Assembly (NCBI RefSeq): GCF_000378065.1
Contig: NZ_KB899153.1
Location: 1 to 64,000, forward strand
Direction: 5' to 3'
Source: Porphyromonas gulae DSM 15663
GTDB taxonomy: Bacteria; Bacteroidota; Bacteroidia; Bacteroidales; Porphyromonadaceae
Length of the DNA: 64,000 bases
Below the pieces are notes generated by a model that searched no databases, was not told where the DNA came from, and was given only the letters and a program-made list of their open reading frames with translations. This document shows, in pieces, positions 35,069-43,971 of this stretch (the stretch's first letter is position 1; the number at the start of each line of letters is the position of its first letter). A program made the translations under genes and the position numbers.

Positions 35069-36130
35069 TCAATTTTTCAAAAGACTCTCTGCTCCATAAA
35101 ACTGAGGCCATTGGTTGTATTCAACGAGCCAATGCCGTTCTTTTAGAATTGCTATTTGAGCATCTGTACAGACATTGCCTTCCTTCGGATCATTCAACGT
35201 TTTAATCCAAATAACGCCATTATTATCAGTAATCGGTATACTATTTACCAACGTATCCATACCTTCTCCCGATATTTGGTTATTATAGCAAACAACAAAT
35301 GATAATAGGTTTGCATCCGGATTAAAGAGTAAGGTCTCGATACTATTCTGAGAACAATTGAGTTCCGTCAAACTCTTCGTGGCGGAGACATCCAAATGTT
35401 TCAGATTATTTTGGCTGCACTTGATTACTTGTAAGTGTTTATTATTGCTTAGATCCAAATGAGTAAGTGCATTATCGTCACAGGCCAGCTCGCTAAGTAG
35501 AGGATTTTTGTCCACGGACAATTCCTTCAACCTATTATGTGAACAAAAAAGAGTCTCCAAAGCACTGTTATTGCTGACATTGATCTTTTCAATCGAATTT
35601 CCCTCACAAAAAAGTCTTTTCAAGGCCTTGAGGTTACTTACATCCAGTTTGGACAATGCATTCCCAGAACAGTGTAGCGTTTCCAAATCAGGAGTATTAT
35701 TGAGATTTAATGACTTCAGATAATTGCCGTAGCAAACCAATGTGAGCAAACCTGAGGACCGGCTAAGATCAATATCGGTAATTTTATTAAGCGAACAATC
35801 CAATCCTTGCACACGTCCATAGATAGTAATAGTGGGATTAACGACATCATACCATTTATATCCATATAGGGTGATTATTCCATATGTTACTAGCATCCCC
35901 GGCTCTATTTTTTCTTCCGGCTGACATATGCGGTCACCATTGATGTCTACCCATACATCATCATCCATTGTCTCAATGGTAAGGTGGATTTTCTCTCCGG
36001 GTTTGATTGCTGTAGTAAGAGTGATGCGAGGGGTGCCACTGTATGGATCCGGTTCTTCATTCTTGCATGAAAAAAATAGCGGGAGCAGTGCCAGCGCTAC
36101 CAGCAGTTGTGAAAATTTTTTCATCATCAT
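35069..36130 (-). CDS. Leucine-rich repeat lipoprotein with a cysteine ladder
   Basis: A 353-residue exported protein. The signal sequence ends in LFFSC (Cys22), a lipoprotein-like cleavage site followed by KNEE, an acidic stretch typical of surface-exported Bacteroidetes lipoproteins. After a short beta domain (about 30-105), residues 105-285 form LRRs of strictly 21 residues, each with one cysteine: 112, 133, 154, 175, 196, 217, 238, 259, then 281. This pattern matches the cysteine ladder known in listerial internalin J. P. gingivalis has other internalin-like proteins. The gene lies 15 bases after the ABC exporter gene and is more A/T-rich than it. The start could be any of three successive ATGs. 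Confidence 0.85.
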   Translation of the reverse strand: MMMKKFSQLLVALALLPLFFSCKNEEPDPYSGTPRITLTTAIKPGEKIHLTIETMDDDVWVDINGDRICQPEEKIEPGMLVTYGIITLYGYKWYDVVNPTITIYGRVQGLDCSLNKITDIDLSRSSGLLTLVCYGNYLKSLNLNNTPDLETLHCSGNALSKLDVSNLKALKRLFCEGNSIEKINVSNNSALETLFCSHNRLKELSVDKNPLLSELACDDNALTHLDLSNNKHLQVIKCSQNNLKHLDVSATKSLTELNCSQNSIETLLFNPDANLLSFVVCYNNQISGEGMDTLVNSIPITDNNGVIWIKTLNDPKEGNVCTDAQIAILKERHWLVEYNQWPQFYGAESLLKN

Positions 36131-36145
36131 TCTTTTGTTGATTAT

Positions 36146-37996
36146 TTATTCTGCATTCATATCGCATAGCTTTGTGTAGTATCCGCCCAGGGCGTACAGC
36201 TCATCGTGGCGTCCTTGCTCCACGATACGCCCCTCATGCAGCACACATATAATATCCGCATTGCGGATCGTGGTCAGTCGGTGCGCTATGACGATAGCCG
36301 TTCTATTGGCCATCAGCTTTTCGATGGCATTCTGTACCAAACGTTCGCTTTCCGTATCGAGTGCGGACGTGGCCTCATCCAGAATCAAAATCGGTGGATT
36401 CTTCAAAATAGCTCGGGCGATGCTGATCCGTTGCCGCTGGCCTCCCGACAGCTTGCCTCCGCGGTCGCCGATGTTGGACTGATAACCCTCGGGCATCTGC
36501 ATGATGAAGTCGTGCGCATTGGCTATGTGTGCTGCATGCTCTACCTCTTCGGCCGTGGCATTCTCTTTGCCGAAGGCAATGTTGTTGAAGACGGTATCGT
36601 TGAAAAGGATTGCTTCCTGATTGACGTTGCCGATCAGCTCACGCAACTCGCGCAGTTTTACGTCCCGCACATCCGTCCCGTCTACCAGCACACGCCCTTG
36701 CTGGATGTCGTAGAACCGTGGCAGCAAATCCACGATCGTACTCTTGCCCGATCCGCTCTGACCGACCAGTGCCACCGTTTTCCCTTTGGGAATCGTCAGA
36801 CATACATCGCGCAGCACCCAGTCCTCACCATAGCGGAACCACACATGGTCATAAACGACCGCCTCTTCGAACACGACGGGGTGGGGTTGTTCGGGATCTT
36901 TGATGTCGTTCTCGGCCATCAGTATCTTGTCCACACGCGACATGGAGGCCAAGCCCTTTTCGATGGCGTAGGATGCCTTGCTCAGCTCCTTGACCGGATT
37001 GATCAGACTATAGAAGATGACCAGATAATATATGAAGGTGGAAGCATCGATATCGCTCGTATTGTTCAGAATAAGCGTGCCCCCATACCAGAGTACGATG
37101 GCTATGGTAGCCGTGCCGAGAAATTCGCTCATCGGGTGTGCCAACTGCTGGCGGCGGAAGACCTTCATCGTCGTACGGCGAAACTGCTCGTTGGCACGAT
37201 GGAAGCGATCCTGCATCTTCTTCTCGGCATTGAATGCCTTGATGATACGCAGGCCGCCAAGCGTCTCTTCTATCTGGCTCATCAGGCCTCCCCATTGATT
37301 CTGCCCTTCCAGACTCTTACGCTTGAGTGTCTTGCCCACCTTGCCCATCAGCCCTCCGGCTATTGGCAGGAGGATGAAAACGAAAAGGGTGAGCTGCCAG
37401 CTGATCAGGATCATCCCGATCAGGTAGATGGAAATGAGGATCGGATTTTTCAGCAACATATCCAGCGAACTGATCACGGAAGTCTCTATCTCATTCACAT
37501 CGCCCGATATGCGTGCCATGATATCGCCTTTGCGCTCTTCGCTGAAAAAGGAAAGGGGGAGTCCGAGGATCTTATCGTTGATCTGATTGCGAATATCCCG
37601 CACCACACCCGTACGAAGCGGAATCATGCTGTAGAATCCGAGGTACATCGAAGCCACTTTCAGGAAGGTCATCACCACCAGATAGATGCCCAGCATGATA
37701 AGCGTAAACGATGCTCCACGTACCTCTATAAGCTGGCTTACGTACCAGCTGAAATTATTGCTCAGAGCGGCTCCGGCAGCTTTCCACCCATCCATGCTGC
37801 TCCAGTCTATCCCATCCATCGGCATGTAAGTGGTCACCTGGCGGTCTATCCGGAAGAGGATGCGCAGGATGGGCATGATCAGAGAGAAAGACAATAGGTT
37901 GAGCAGTGCACTCAGCGTATTGGCCACCACGCTCCATGCCACATACTTTTTATAGGGTGGCACGAAACGGCGTATAGCACTGAAAAAATGCTTCAT
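36146..37996 (-). CDS. ABC exporter with fused membrane and ATPase domains
   Basis: A half-transporter of 616 residues of the MsbA/lipid-and-drug exporter type. Six membrane segments occupy about 15-340, and the nucleotide-binding domain follows. Walker A GQSGSGKST is at 412-420, the signature is LSGGQRQRISIARAIL, and Walker B reads ILILDEATSALDTE. It probably acts as a homodimer in the inner membrane. The ATG at 37996 (MKHFFSAIRRFVPPYKKY) is chosen; a longer in-frame extension runs into repeat sequence. The substrate is unknown. The LRR lipoprotein gene follows after 15 bases. Confidence 0.9.
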   Translation of the reverse strand: MKHFFSAIRRFVPPYKKYVAWSVVANTLSALLNLLSFSLIMPILRILFRIDRQVTTYMPMDGIDWSSMDGWKAAGAALSNNFSWYVSQLIEVRGASFTLIMLGIYLVVMTFLKVASMYLGFYSMIPLRTGVVRDIRNQINDKILGLPLSFFSEERKGDIMARISGDVNEIETSVISSLDMLLKNPILISIYLIGMILISWQLTLFVFILLPIAGGLMGKVGKTLKRKSLEGQNQWGGLMSQIEETLGGLRIIKAFNAEKKMQDRFHRANEQFRRTTMKVFRRQQLAHPMSEFLGTATIAIVLWYGGTLILNNTSDIDASTFIYYLVIFYSLINPVKELSKASYAIEKGLASMSRVDKILMAENDIKDPEQPHPVVFEEAVVYDHVWFRYGEDWVLRDVCLTIPKGKTVALVGQSGSGKSTIVDLLPRFYDIQQGRVLVDGTDVRDVKLRELRELIGNVNQEAILFNDTVFNNIAFGKENATAEEVEHAAHIANAHDFIMQMPEGYQSNIGDRGGKLSGGQRQRISIARAILKNPPILILDEATSALDTESERLVQNAIEKLMANRTAIVIAHRLTTIRNADIICVLHEGRIVEQGRHDELYALGGYYTKLCDMNAE

Positions 37997-38595
37997 AATA
38001 ATCGGGCGGTTGCAGCTAAAATCTCCGAAAGATACGTGTTTTTGGGGAAAGACGGCTCCCCGAGCTGTGTCCCGCAGGGCACTTCCATGCGAGCTTTGGA
38101 TCGGCTTTGGAAAGGGGAAAAAGAGCAGAAAGGGGTTATTTGCCTCTCTGATATTTTTACATCTGAAAAAATCTCCATGCGTGGATCGTAAAAACGTGGC
38201 GCGGGAAGTTTTTCGTTTTGGCGCGTAAACGGAAGAATTCTCGCGCCGGAACGAAAAAGTTTTGGCACCATTTTTCGGATAAACAGGGACGAGAAATGGA
38301 CGAATTTTGGCTCGTAAAATGAGGAACGATTCCAAGCCCGAAGGATGAGAAAGAGCGACTTCCCGGCGGCCTTTGCATCCGTTTCCTATGGCTGATGTCA
38401 GCCTTTCTTGTTCAAGGACGGCTGTAGCCGCCCACCTGCTCCCCAACAGTAATCTGCTGATGCATGCTATACGGGGAGATTCTCTTGAGAGACATTTTTT
38501 TGCAGTTAGAGCTTTGAAAATGAAGTCTCTTTCTAAATGAAAAACCTACCTTTACAGACGAAACGTTTCGGGGATAATATGATGTAAAAGAGGGA
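37997..38595. other. Divergent gap between the ABC exporter and a small membrane gene
   Basis: About 600 bases without a supported gene. It holds a dispersed palindrome (38191-38275) and, at 38547-38554, TACCTTTA, a near match to the -7 box for the plus-strand genes that follow. Short frames in the gap are repeat artefacts. Confidence 0.6.
38191..38275. repeat. Dispersed intergenic palindrome, copy 5
   Basis: The left arm (38191-38225) reads AAAACGTGGCGCGGGAAG and then CGTTTTGGCGCG. The right arm (38242-38275) reads CGCGCCGGAACGAAAAAG and then TTGGCACCATTTTT. The arms are imperfect reverse complements with a 16-base loop. Confidence 0.75.
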
Positions 38596-38847
38596 ATGAA
38601 AAGAATCAATATCACCATCGGCTTTCTCTTTATATACTTCGTAGTGATGTCCGTATTGGGATACCCGCGCGAAAGGATAGCTCCGGACGGTACCGACCGG
38701 CTGGTAACGTATCTGTTGGTTTGCGCTTTGGAGCTGGTCGTACTCATCTTGTTGCGGTGGGTATTGATACGGCGATACAAGATGCGCGAGCGTCGCCGGC
38801 ACGATATGGAACAGTATGCCCGATACGATGAAAAACCCGACGAATAG
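38596..38847 (+). CDS. Small two-helix membrane protein
   Basis: An 83-residue protein with two predicted membrane helices (about 6-22 and 38-58) separated by a short polar loop, and a highly charged C-terminal tail (KMRERRRHDMEQYARYDEKPDE) expected in the cytoplasm. I do not recognise a family. It precedes manA by 22 bases on the same strand, so it is likely the first gene of that unit. The start is supported by a -7-like element about 45 bases upstream. Confidence 0.65.
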   Translation: MKRINITIGFLFIYFVVMSVLGYPRERIAPDGTDRLVTYLLVCALELVVLILLRWVLIRRYKMRERRRHDMEQYARYDEKPDE

Positions 38848-38869
38848 TCACCTAACGCTACAATGAAGT

Positions 38870-39880
38870 ATGACGGACACGGCACAACTCTATCCTTACA
38901 TATTCCATCCCATCCTTCGACCGGTCGTGTGGGGCGGCCGCAGGATACGCCCTTTCAAGGGAATGGAGCCGACCGATGAAAACATCGGAGAAAGCTGGGA
39001 GATTTCGCATGTGAGCGACCACTATTCGGTCGTAGCAAACGGACCTCTGGCCGGTAAGACGATAGACGATTTGCTGGTGTATCATGGCGAAGATCTCCTT
39101 GGCCGGCACGTATTCGAGCGGTATGGCCGGAAATTTCCCCTATTGATCAAGTTCATCGATGCGCGCGATGATCTTTCCGTACAGGTTCATCCCGACGACC
39201 GGTTGGCAGCCGAGAGGCACCAATCCTTCGGCAAGACGGAGATGTGGTACGTGGTACATGCCGATCCGGATGCTCGTCTCTATTCCGGTTTTTCTACGCA
39301 GTCTTCTCCCGAAGATTACGAAAGGCGTGTGGCCGAAGGCACGATCATGCAGGCTTTGTCCGAGTATAAGGTCGAGGCGGGCGACGTCTTCTTCCTGCCT
39401 GCCGGTCGGATACACGCCATCGGTGCCGGTTGCTTTGTGGCAGAGATACAGCAGACATCCGACATCACCTATCGTATCTACGATTATGACCGCCCTGACG
39501 CAAACGGTCGCTTGCGCGAACTGCATACCGAATGGGCTAAGGATGCCATCGACTATCGGCTGGAGGATTCGTACAGGACGGCCTATACGCATCGGCCCAA
39601 TACGGCTGTCCGGTTGGCGGACTGTCCTTATTTCCGTACGGCTCTGCTGGAGCTGGACAAGCCTATCAGGCGCGATCTTACACAAGAGGATAGCTTCGTT
39701 ATATATATATGTATGGAGGGAGGGCTTACCCTTACGGACAAGAATGGCTATCTCCTCGAACTCCGACAGGGACAGAGTGCCCTCATCCCGGCCTTGATCG
39801 CTGATGTAGAGCTTGTCCCTGACCCTCAAGCAGGGTGCAAGCTGCTTGAGACCTATATCCCTGCTTCCACTAACTGCTAA
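38870..39880 (+). CDS. manA: Mannose-6-phosphate isomerase, class I type
   Basis: A cytoplasmic zinc enzyme of 336 residues that interconverts mannose-6-phosphate and fructose-6-phosphate, feeding GDP-mannose and surface polysaccharides. The cupin metal site is visible in SVQVHPDDRLA and KTEMWYVVHAD, with the later PAGRIHAIGAGCFVAEIQQ and YRIYDYDRPDANG stretches typical of the small bacterial form. The start MTDTAQLYPYIFHPILRPVVWGG agrees with the family. It is followed after 12 bases by a lipoprotein gene. Confidence 0.92.
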   Translation: MTDTAQLYPYIFHPILRPVVWGGRRIRPFKGMEPTDENIGESWEISHVSDHYSVVANGPLAGKTIDDLLVYHGEDLLGRHVFERYGRKFPLLIKFIDARDDLSVQVHPDDRLAAERHQSFGKTEMWYVVHADPDARLYSGFSTQSSPEDYERRVAEGTIMQALSEYKVEAGDVFFLPAGRIHAIGAGCFVAEIQQTSDITYRIYDYDRPDANGRLRELHTEWAKDAIDYRLEDSYRTAYTHRPNTAVRLADCPYFRTALLELDKPIRRDLTQEDSFVIYICMEGGLTLTDKNGYLLELRQGQSALIPALIADVELVPDPQAGCKLLETYIPASTNC

Positions 39881-39892
39881 AAGATTTATCCG

Positions 39893-40765
39893 ATGAAAGC
39901 AAAAATGCCATTACTCCTGCTTGCGGCTTTCGCCCTTTTGCTGCAGATTTCATCCTGTAAGAAAGAGAGGAACAAACAAAGCGACAGGATCGTTTTCGAC
40001 AGTATTTCCATGGAGCGTTGCACTCACTTGTTAGGCGACTCCACCATGCCTTGCAACGATATTAAAATCCTGTTTGAATATCCGTCGGACAGCATTCCTC
40101 ATGCCATAGGCGATTCGGTGAGGTGGAATATCCTCAATGCCCTGTTCGGCCCGGCATATGCATCCATGTCGCCTTCCGAGGCTATGTCGGCTTATGCTGC
40201 CGCCAGCGATTCCACCTATTTGTCGGATATGGAGCCTTTGCTGAAGGAGGAACTTACGCTCAAGCCCGATTATAGACCGGACTTGGGGCTTTATGCCTAT
40301 ATCGATCACATAACGGGCAAGGTCGTCTTCCGGCAGGACAGCCTCTTGGTCTATGAGATCGAAGCTTTCAAATACATGGGCGGCAGTCATGGTTACGGTG
40401 ACGTTGCATATCTCAACCTCGATTTGCGTACCGGCAAGCAGATTCTTTTGGAAGACATCGTCGCACAGGGCAAAGATGCTGCTCTCACCGATTTGCTCTG
40501 GAAGCAGTTGATGGCAGACCAAGGGGTTTCTTCCTTGGAAAGCCTCAACGAAATGGGCTATGGCACCTTGGGGGATCTTTATCCTACGGACAATTTTGGA
40601 ATATCGGAGCGAGGTATCACTTTCCTCTACAATGAGTACGAGATCGCTCCCTATGCCATGGGGCCGATACAGATTACACTGTCGTTCGATTCGCTTGCTC
40701 CGATTCTCAAGGAGGATTCGCCCACTGTCTTGCTCTCAACCGGCAAGAATGGATCGAAAAGATAA
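39893..40765 (+). CDS. DUF3298-type lipoprotein
   Basis: A 290-residue protein with a lipoprotein signal (LLLQISSC, cysteine near residue 22) followed by a charged linker. The rest resembles the DUF4163/DUF3298 pair found in exported proteins such as PdaC and RsiV, where it may bind peptidoglycan or lysozyme-like ligands. Visible patterns are YIDHITGKVVFRQDSLLVYE, YMGGSHGYGDVAYLNLDL and LYNEYEIAPYAMGPIQITLS. It probably sits in the outer or inner membrane facing the periplasm. It lies between manA and the regulator har; the function is unknown. Confidence 0.75.
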   Translation: MKAKMPLLLLAAFALLLQISSCKKERNKQSDRIVFDSISMERCTHLLGDSTMPCNDIKILFEYPSDSIPHAIGDSVRWNILNALFGPAYASMSPSEAMSAYAAASDSTYLSDMEPLLKEELTLKPDYRPDLGLYAYIDHITGKVVFRQDSLLVYEIEAFKYMGGSHGYGDVAYLNLDLRTGKQILLEDIVAQGKDAALTDLLWKQLMADQGVSSLESLNEMGYGTLGDLYPTDNFGISERGITFLYNEYEIAPYAMGPIQITLSFDSLAPILKEDSPTVLLSTGKNGSKR

Positions 40766-40802
40766 AAACCGACAGGTTTTCTCGCGACCAACTTCTTCAA
40801 AA

Positions 40803-40820
40803 GAACTATATTTGTAGTTC
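40803..40820 (+). promoter_or_regulatory. Palindrome over the har promoter, candidate operator
   Basis: GAACTA-N6-TAGTTC is a perfect inverted repeat, and it contains TATATTTG (40807-40814), a match to the Bacteroidetes -7 box. It lies 15 bases before the har start codon. A protein bound here would block RNA polymerase, so autoregulation is a reasonable inference. Confidence 0.55.
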
Positions 40821-40834
40821 CTGTCGATAGTGCC

Positions 40835-41350
40835 ATGGCAGTTGTAAAGATGATAGTCACATCATTGGAAGACCTTCGCTCAAGATTGCGTGCGTATGTG
40901 TCGGAGCACGGCTTGCGTCATACTCCCGAGCGGTACAGCATTCTTGAAGTCGCATATAATCTGAAGAAGATATTCACGCCGGACGACTTGTTCGATCTCA
41001 CTCGCGAGAATGGCTTGCCTGTAAGTCTTTCTACGGTCTATAATACCCTTACCTTGCTCGAACGCTGCGGGATCGTTCTGCGTTTGCCTTCTCCCGAAAC
41101 CAAATATCAGTACTTGATGGCTTCCTTCGCAGAGCAGTGTCCGCTGCTTTTCTGTACCGAATGTGCACAATTCTCTACCTACTACCGACGAAATGTGAAG
41201 TCGATACTGGCCGACAAAGATCTCAGACCACCACGCTTCTCTTATAGGCAGGCCATCATTTGTCTCTATGGGATATGCGACAAATGCAGGAAGAAGCAGT
41301 CGGCCCTCAAAAAGGCGGCGGACAAAGCTGCTCCCAAGAAGAAAAAATAA
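40835..41350 (+). CDS. har: Fur-superfamily regulator, Har-like
   Basis: A DNA-binding regulator of 171 residues. The winged helix covers about 10-90 (GLRHTPERYSILEVAYNL, SLSTVYNTLTLLERCGIV), and the dimer domain carries CTEC and CDKC, the structural zinc pairs. The usual His-rich metal motif after the wing (GHHDH-like) is replaced by KYQYLMASFAEQ, so the iron-sensing site is missing. P. gingivalis has been reported to have one Fur-family member, Har, that responds to haem, and this gene fits that description by family and organism. The Lys-rich tail (KKAADKAAPKKKK) is unusual. purA follows after 27 bases. Confidence 0.82.
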   Translation: MAVVKMIVTSLEDLRSRLRAYVSEHGLRHTPERYSILEVAYNLKKIFTPDDLFDLTRENGLPVSLSTVYNTLTLLERCGIVLRLPSPETKYQYLMASFAEQCPLLFCTECAQFSTYYRRNVKSILADKDLRPPRFSYRQAIICLYGICDKCRKKQSALKKAADKAAPKKKK

Positions 41351-41377
41351 TACACAGACATATAACATTGATCCGAT

Positions 41378-42649
41378 ATGGAAAAAGTGGATGTACTTCT
41401 CGGCCTGCAATGGGGCGATGAAGGAAAAGGAAAAATAGTGGATGTACTGACTCCGCACTACGATATTGTCGCTCGCTTTCAAGGTGGCCCGAATGCCGGA
41501 CATACGCTTGAGTTCAATGGGGAGAAATACGTGCTTCGTTCCATTCCTTCGGGAATCTTCCAAGGAGAGAAAACGAATGTCATAGGCAATGGAGTGGTAC
41601 TCGATCCCCTGCTTTTCAAGGAAGAAGCCGAAGCTCTTGCGCGCAGCGGTCACGATCTGACCAAGCGTCTCGTGATCTCGCGCAAGGCCCACCTCATTAT
41701 GCCTACGCATCGACTGCTGGATGCTGCCAACGAAATAGCTAAGGGAAGCGGCAAGATCGGAACCACAGGCAAAGGGATCGGCCCCACATATACGGACAAA
41801 GTGAGCCGCAACGGTCTGCGTGTCGGAGATTTGGAGCACGGCTTCGAGGAAGCCTATTCGGTAGCCAAGGAGCGTCATCTTCGCATCCTGAATTCTCTGA
41901 ACTATCCTACGGACGAGCTGGCGGATCTGGAGAAGCGTTGGATGGAGGCTACAGAATACCTGCGCACGTTCGAATTTGTGGACAGTGAATTTCTGATCAA
42001 TGGTGCTCTTGCGTCCGACAAGAAGGTGTTGGCCGAAGGAGCACAAGGATCGCTCTTGGATATTGACTTCGGTTCTTACCCGTTTGTGACCAGTAGCAAT
42101 ACGATATGTGCCGGCTGTTGTACCGGCTTGGGAGTCGCCCCTCGCAATGTGGGGGATGTATATGGGATATTCAAAGCCTATTGCACGCGCGTCGGAGCAG
42201 GGCCTTTCCCCACGGAGCTGTTCGACGAGACGGGAGACAAGCTCTGTGAGTTGGGGCGCGAATTCGGCTCTGTGACGGGACGTAAACGCCGGTGCGGCTG
42301 GATAGACCTCGTAGCCTTGCGCTATACCATCATGTTGAATGGTGTGACCAAGCTGATCATGATGAAAAGCGATGTGATGGATCTTTTCCCCACGATCAAG
42401 GCTTGTGTGGCATACCAGATAGACGGTAAGGAGACACGCGATTTCCCCTTCCATCTGACAGAAGGGGTAATGCCCGTTTACAAGGAGTTTCCCGGTTGGC
42501 AGCGGCTGATGACGAACGTCGTCTCCGAGGCCGATTTCCCCCGAGAATTTAGCGACTACATCGCTTTCTTGGAAAAAGAATTGGGAGTCGGTATCGCTAT
42601 CGTTTCCGTGGGTCCCGACCGAGAGCAGACCATCATCCGGCAGGCATGA
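41378..42649 (+). CDS. purA: Adenylosuccinate synthetase
   Basis: A 423-residue GTP-dependent enzyme that makes adenylosuccinate from IMP and aspartate, the first committed step to AMP. The P-loop-like motif GDEGKGK is at 13-19, with FQGGPNAGHT, IGTTGKGIGPTYTDK and SVTGRKRRCGWIDL in family order. It starts 27 bases after har and overlaps folC by 4 bases (ATGA), so translation of the two is coupled. Confidence 0.96.
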   Translation: MEKVDVLLGLQWGDEGKGKIVDVLTPHYDIVARFQGGPNAGHTLEFNGEKYVLRSIPSGIFQGEKTNVIGNGVVLDPLLFKEEAEALARSGHDLTKRLVISRKAHLIMPTHRLLDAANEIAKGSGKIGTTGKGIGPTYTDKVSRNGLRVGDLEHGFEEAYSVAKERHLRILNSLNYPTDELADLEKRWMEATEYLRTFEFVDSEFLINGALASDKKVLAEGAQGSLLDIDFGSYPFVTSSNTICAGCCTGLGVAPRNVGDVYGIFKAYCTRVGAGPFPTELFDETGDKLCELGREFGSVTGRKRRCGWIDLVALRYTIMLNGVTKLIMMKSDVMDLFPTIKACVAYQIDGKETRDFPFHLTEGVMPVYKEFPGWQRLMTNVVSEADFPREFSDYIAFLEKELGVGIAIVSVGPDREQTIIRQA

Positions 42650-43935
42650 TGACATACGCAGAAGCTATCCGATATCTCTTTACCGCCACCCCTGTCTTCC
42701 AACACCAAGGAGGCAGTGCATATAAACCCGGGCTCGGTACCGTAGAGACCATAGACCGCCTGCTGGGACATCCCCACAAGGCTTACCCAACGATACATGT
42801 TGCCGGCACTAACGGCAAAGGCTCTACCGCCTCTACACTGGCTGCCATCTTACAGGCTGCCGGTATGAGGGTAGGCTTGTTCTCATCTCCTCATTTGGTG
42901 GATTTCCGCGAGCGTATTCGTGTAAACGGCATTTGTATTACGGAAGAATACGTAGTGGATTTCTGCGAGCGAACGCGTGAGATGGTGACAACGCTGCATC
43001 CCTCTTTCTTCGAGCTGACTACGATGATGGCTTTCGACTATTTCCGGCACGCTCAGGTCGATATGGCACTTATCGAAGTGGGGATGGGAGGCCGTTTGGA
43101 TAGCACCAATATCATTACCCCCATCCTGAGTATCATTACGAATATCGGCAAGGATCATGTGCAGTTCCTTGGGGATAAGCCGGAGAAGATAGCCTTCGAA
43201 AAGGCCGGAATCATCAAATCCGGAGTCCCCGTTGTAGTCGGCCGGGCCGAGGGCGGTGTGCGCGATGTCTTTCAGCGCAAAGCCGATGAGGAAGGAGCAG
43301 ATATTGTTTTTGCACAAGAATCGGGCGTAATCACGTCCTCGACATTAGAGAACGGTTGCTATACATATCGAACACGAGACTATGGATCGATTCGTGGCGA
43401 ACTGACCGGCTTGGCGCAGGAGGAGAATGCCCGTACGATTCTCTGTGCCGTGGATGTCCTTTGTAAACGATGCGGTCTGAATCTTTCTTCGGAGCACGTA
43501 CGCGAAGGATTTGCCCATGTTACGGCAATGTCTGGGCTGTTTGGCCGTTGGCAGCAGCTGGCCGAGCAGCCACGGATCGTATGCGATACCGGACACAACG
43601 AAGATGGGTTCCGTCTGATCACCGAGCAACTGAGGCGACAGACTTACCGACAGCTGCGTATCGTCTTCGGCATGGTCAATGACAAGGACATCACAGCCGT
43701 ATTGGCTCTCTTGCCCCGGGAGGCCGTTTATTATTTCACCCGTGCTTCGGTCGATAGAGCTTTGCCGGAAGACGATCTGCAGCAGCAGGCCGCTGCTTTC
43801 GGCTTGGCCGGTAGTACCTACTCTTCGGTTCGGGAGGCACTCGAAGCCGCCCGACGAGAGGCGCATGCGGATGATTTTATCTTCGTCGGAGGGAGCAATT
43901 TTATCGTAGCCGATTTGTTAGAAGAATTCAAATAA
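42646..43935 (+). CDS. folC: Dihydrofolate/folylpolyglutamate synthase
   Basis: A 429-residue Mur-ligase-type enzyme that adds glutamate to dihydropteroate and to folates. The ATP-binding loop is VAGTNGKGS (53-60 region), with LFSSPHLVDFRERIRVNG (folate site), EVGMGGRLDSTNII and NIGKDHVQFLG following. The last domain ends in DDFIFVGGSNFIVADLL. The start codon overlaps the purA stop; a second ATG directly after it could be used instead. Confidence 0.94.
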   Translation: MMTYAEAIRYLFTATPVFQHQGGSAYKPGLGTVETIDRLLGHPHKAYPTIHVAGTNGKGSTASTLAAILQAAGMRVGLFSSPHLVDFRERIRVNGICITEEYVVDFCERTREMVTTLHPSFFELTTMMAFDYFRHAQVDMALIEVGMGGRLDSTNIITPILSIITNIGKDHVQFLGDKPEKIAFEKAGIIKSGVPVVVGRAEGGVRDVFQRKADEEGADIVFAQESGVITSSTLENGCYTYRTRDYGSIRGELTGLAQEENARTILCAVDVLCKRCGLNLSSEHVREGFAHVTAMSGLFGRWQQLAEQPRIVCDTGHNEDGFRLITEQLRRQTYRQLRIVFGMVNDKDITAVLALLPREAVYYFTRASVDRALPEDDLQQQAAAFGLAGSTYSSVREALEAARREAHADDFIFVGGSNFIVADLLEEFK

Positions 43936-43971
43936 CTAAGTAATCATATCAATAAAAAACCTTTTAAAAAA

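Noticed and set aside
36146-38446. A 766-residue version of the ABC exporter
   Set aside because: The first 150 residues run through gap sequence and the repeat; the start at 37996 gives the normal exporter N-terminus.
42646-42649. Frameshift joining purA and folC
   Set aside because: The ATGA overlap is a normal coupled stop-start; both proteins are complete by family length.
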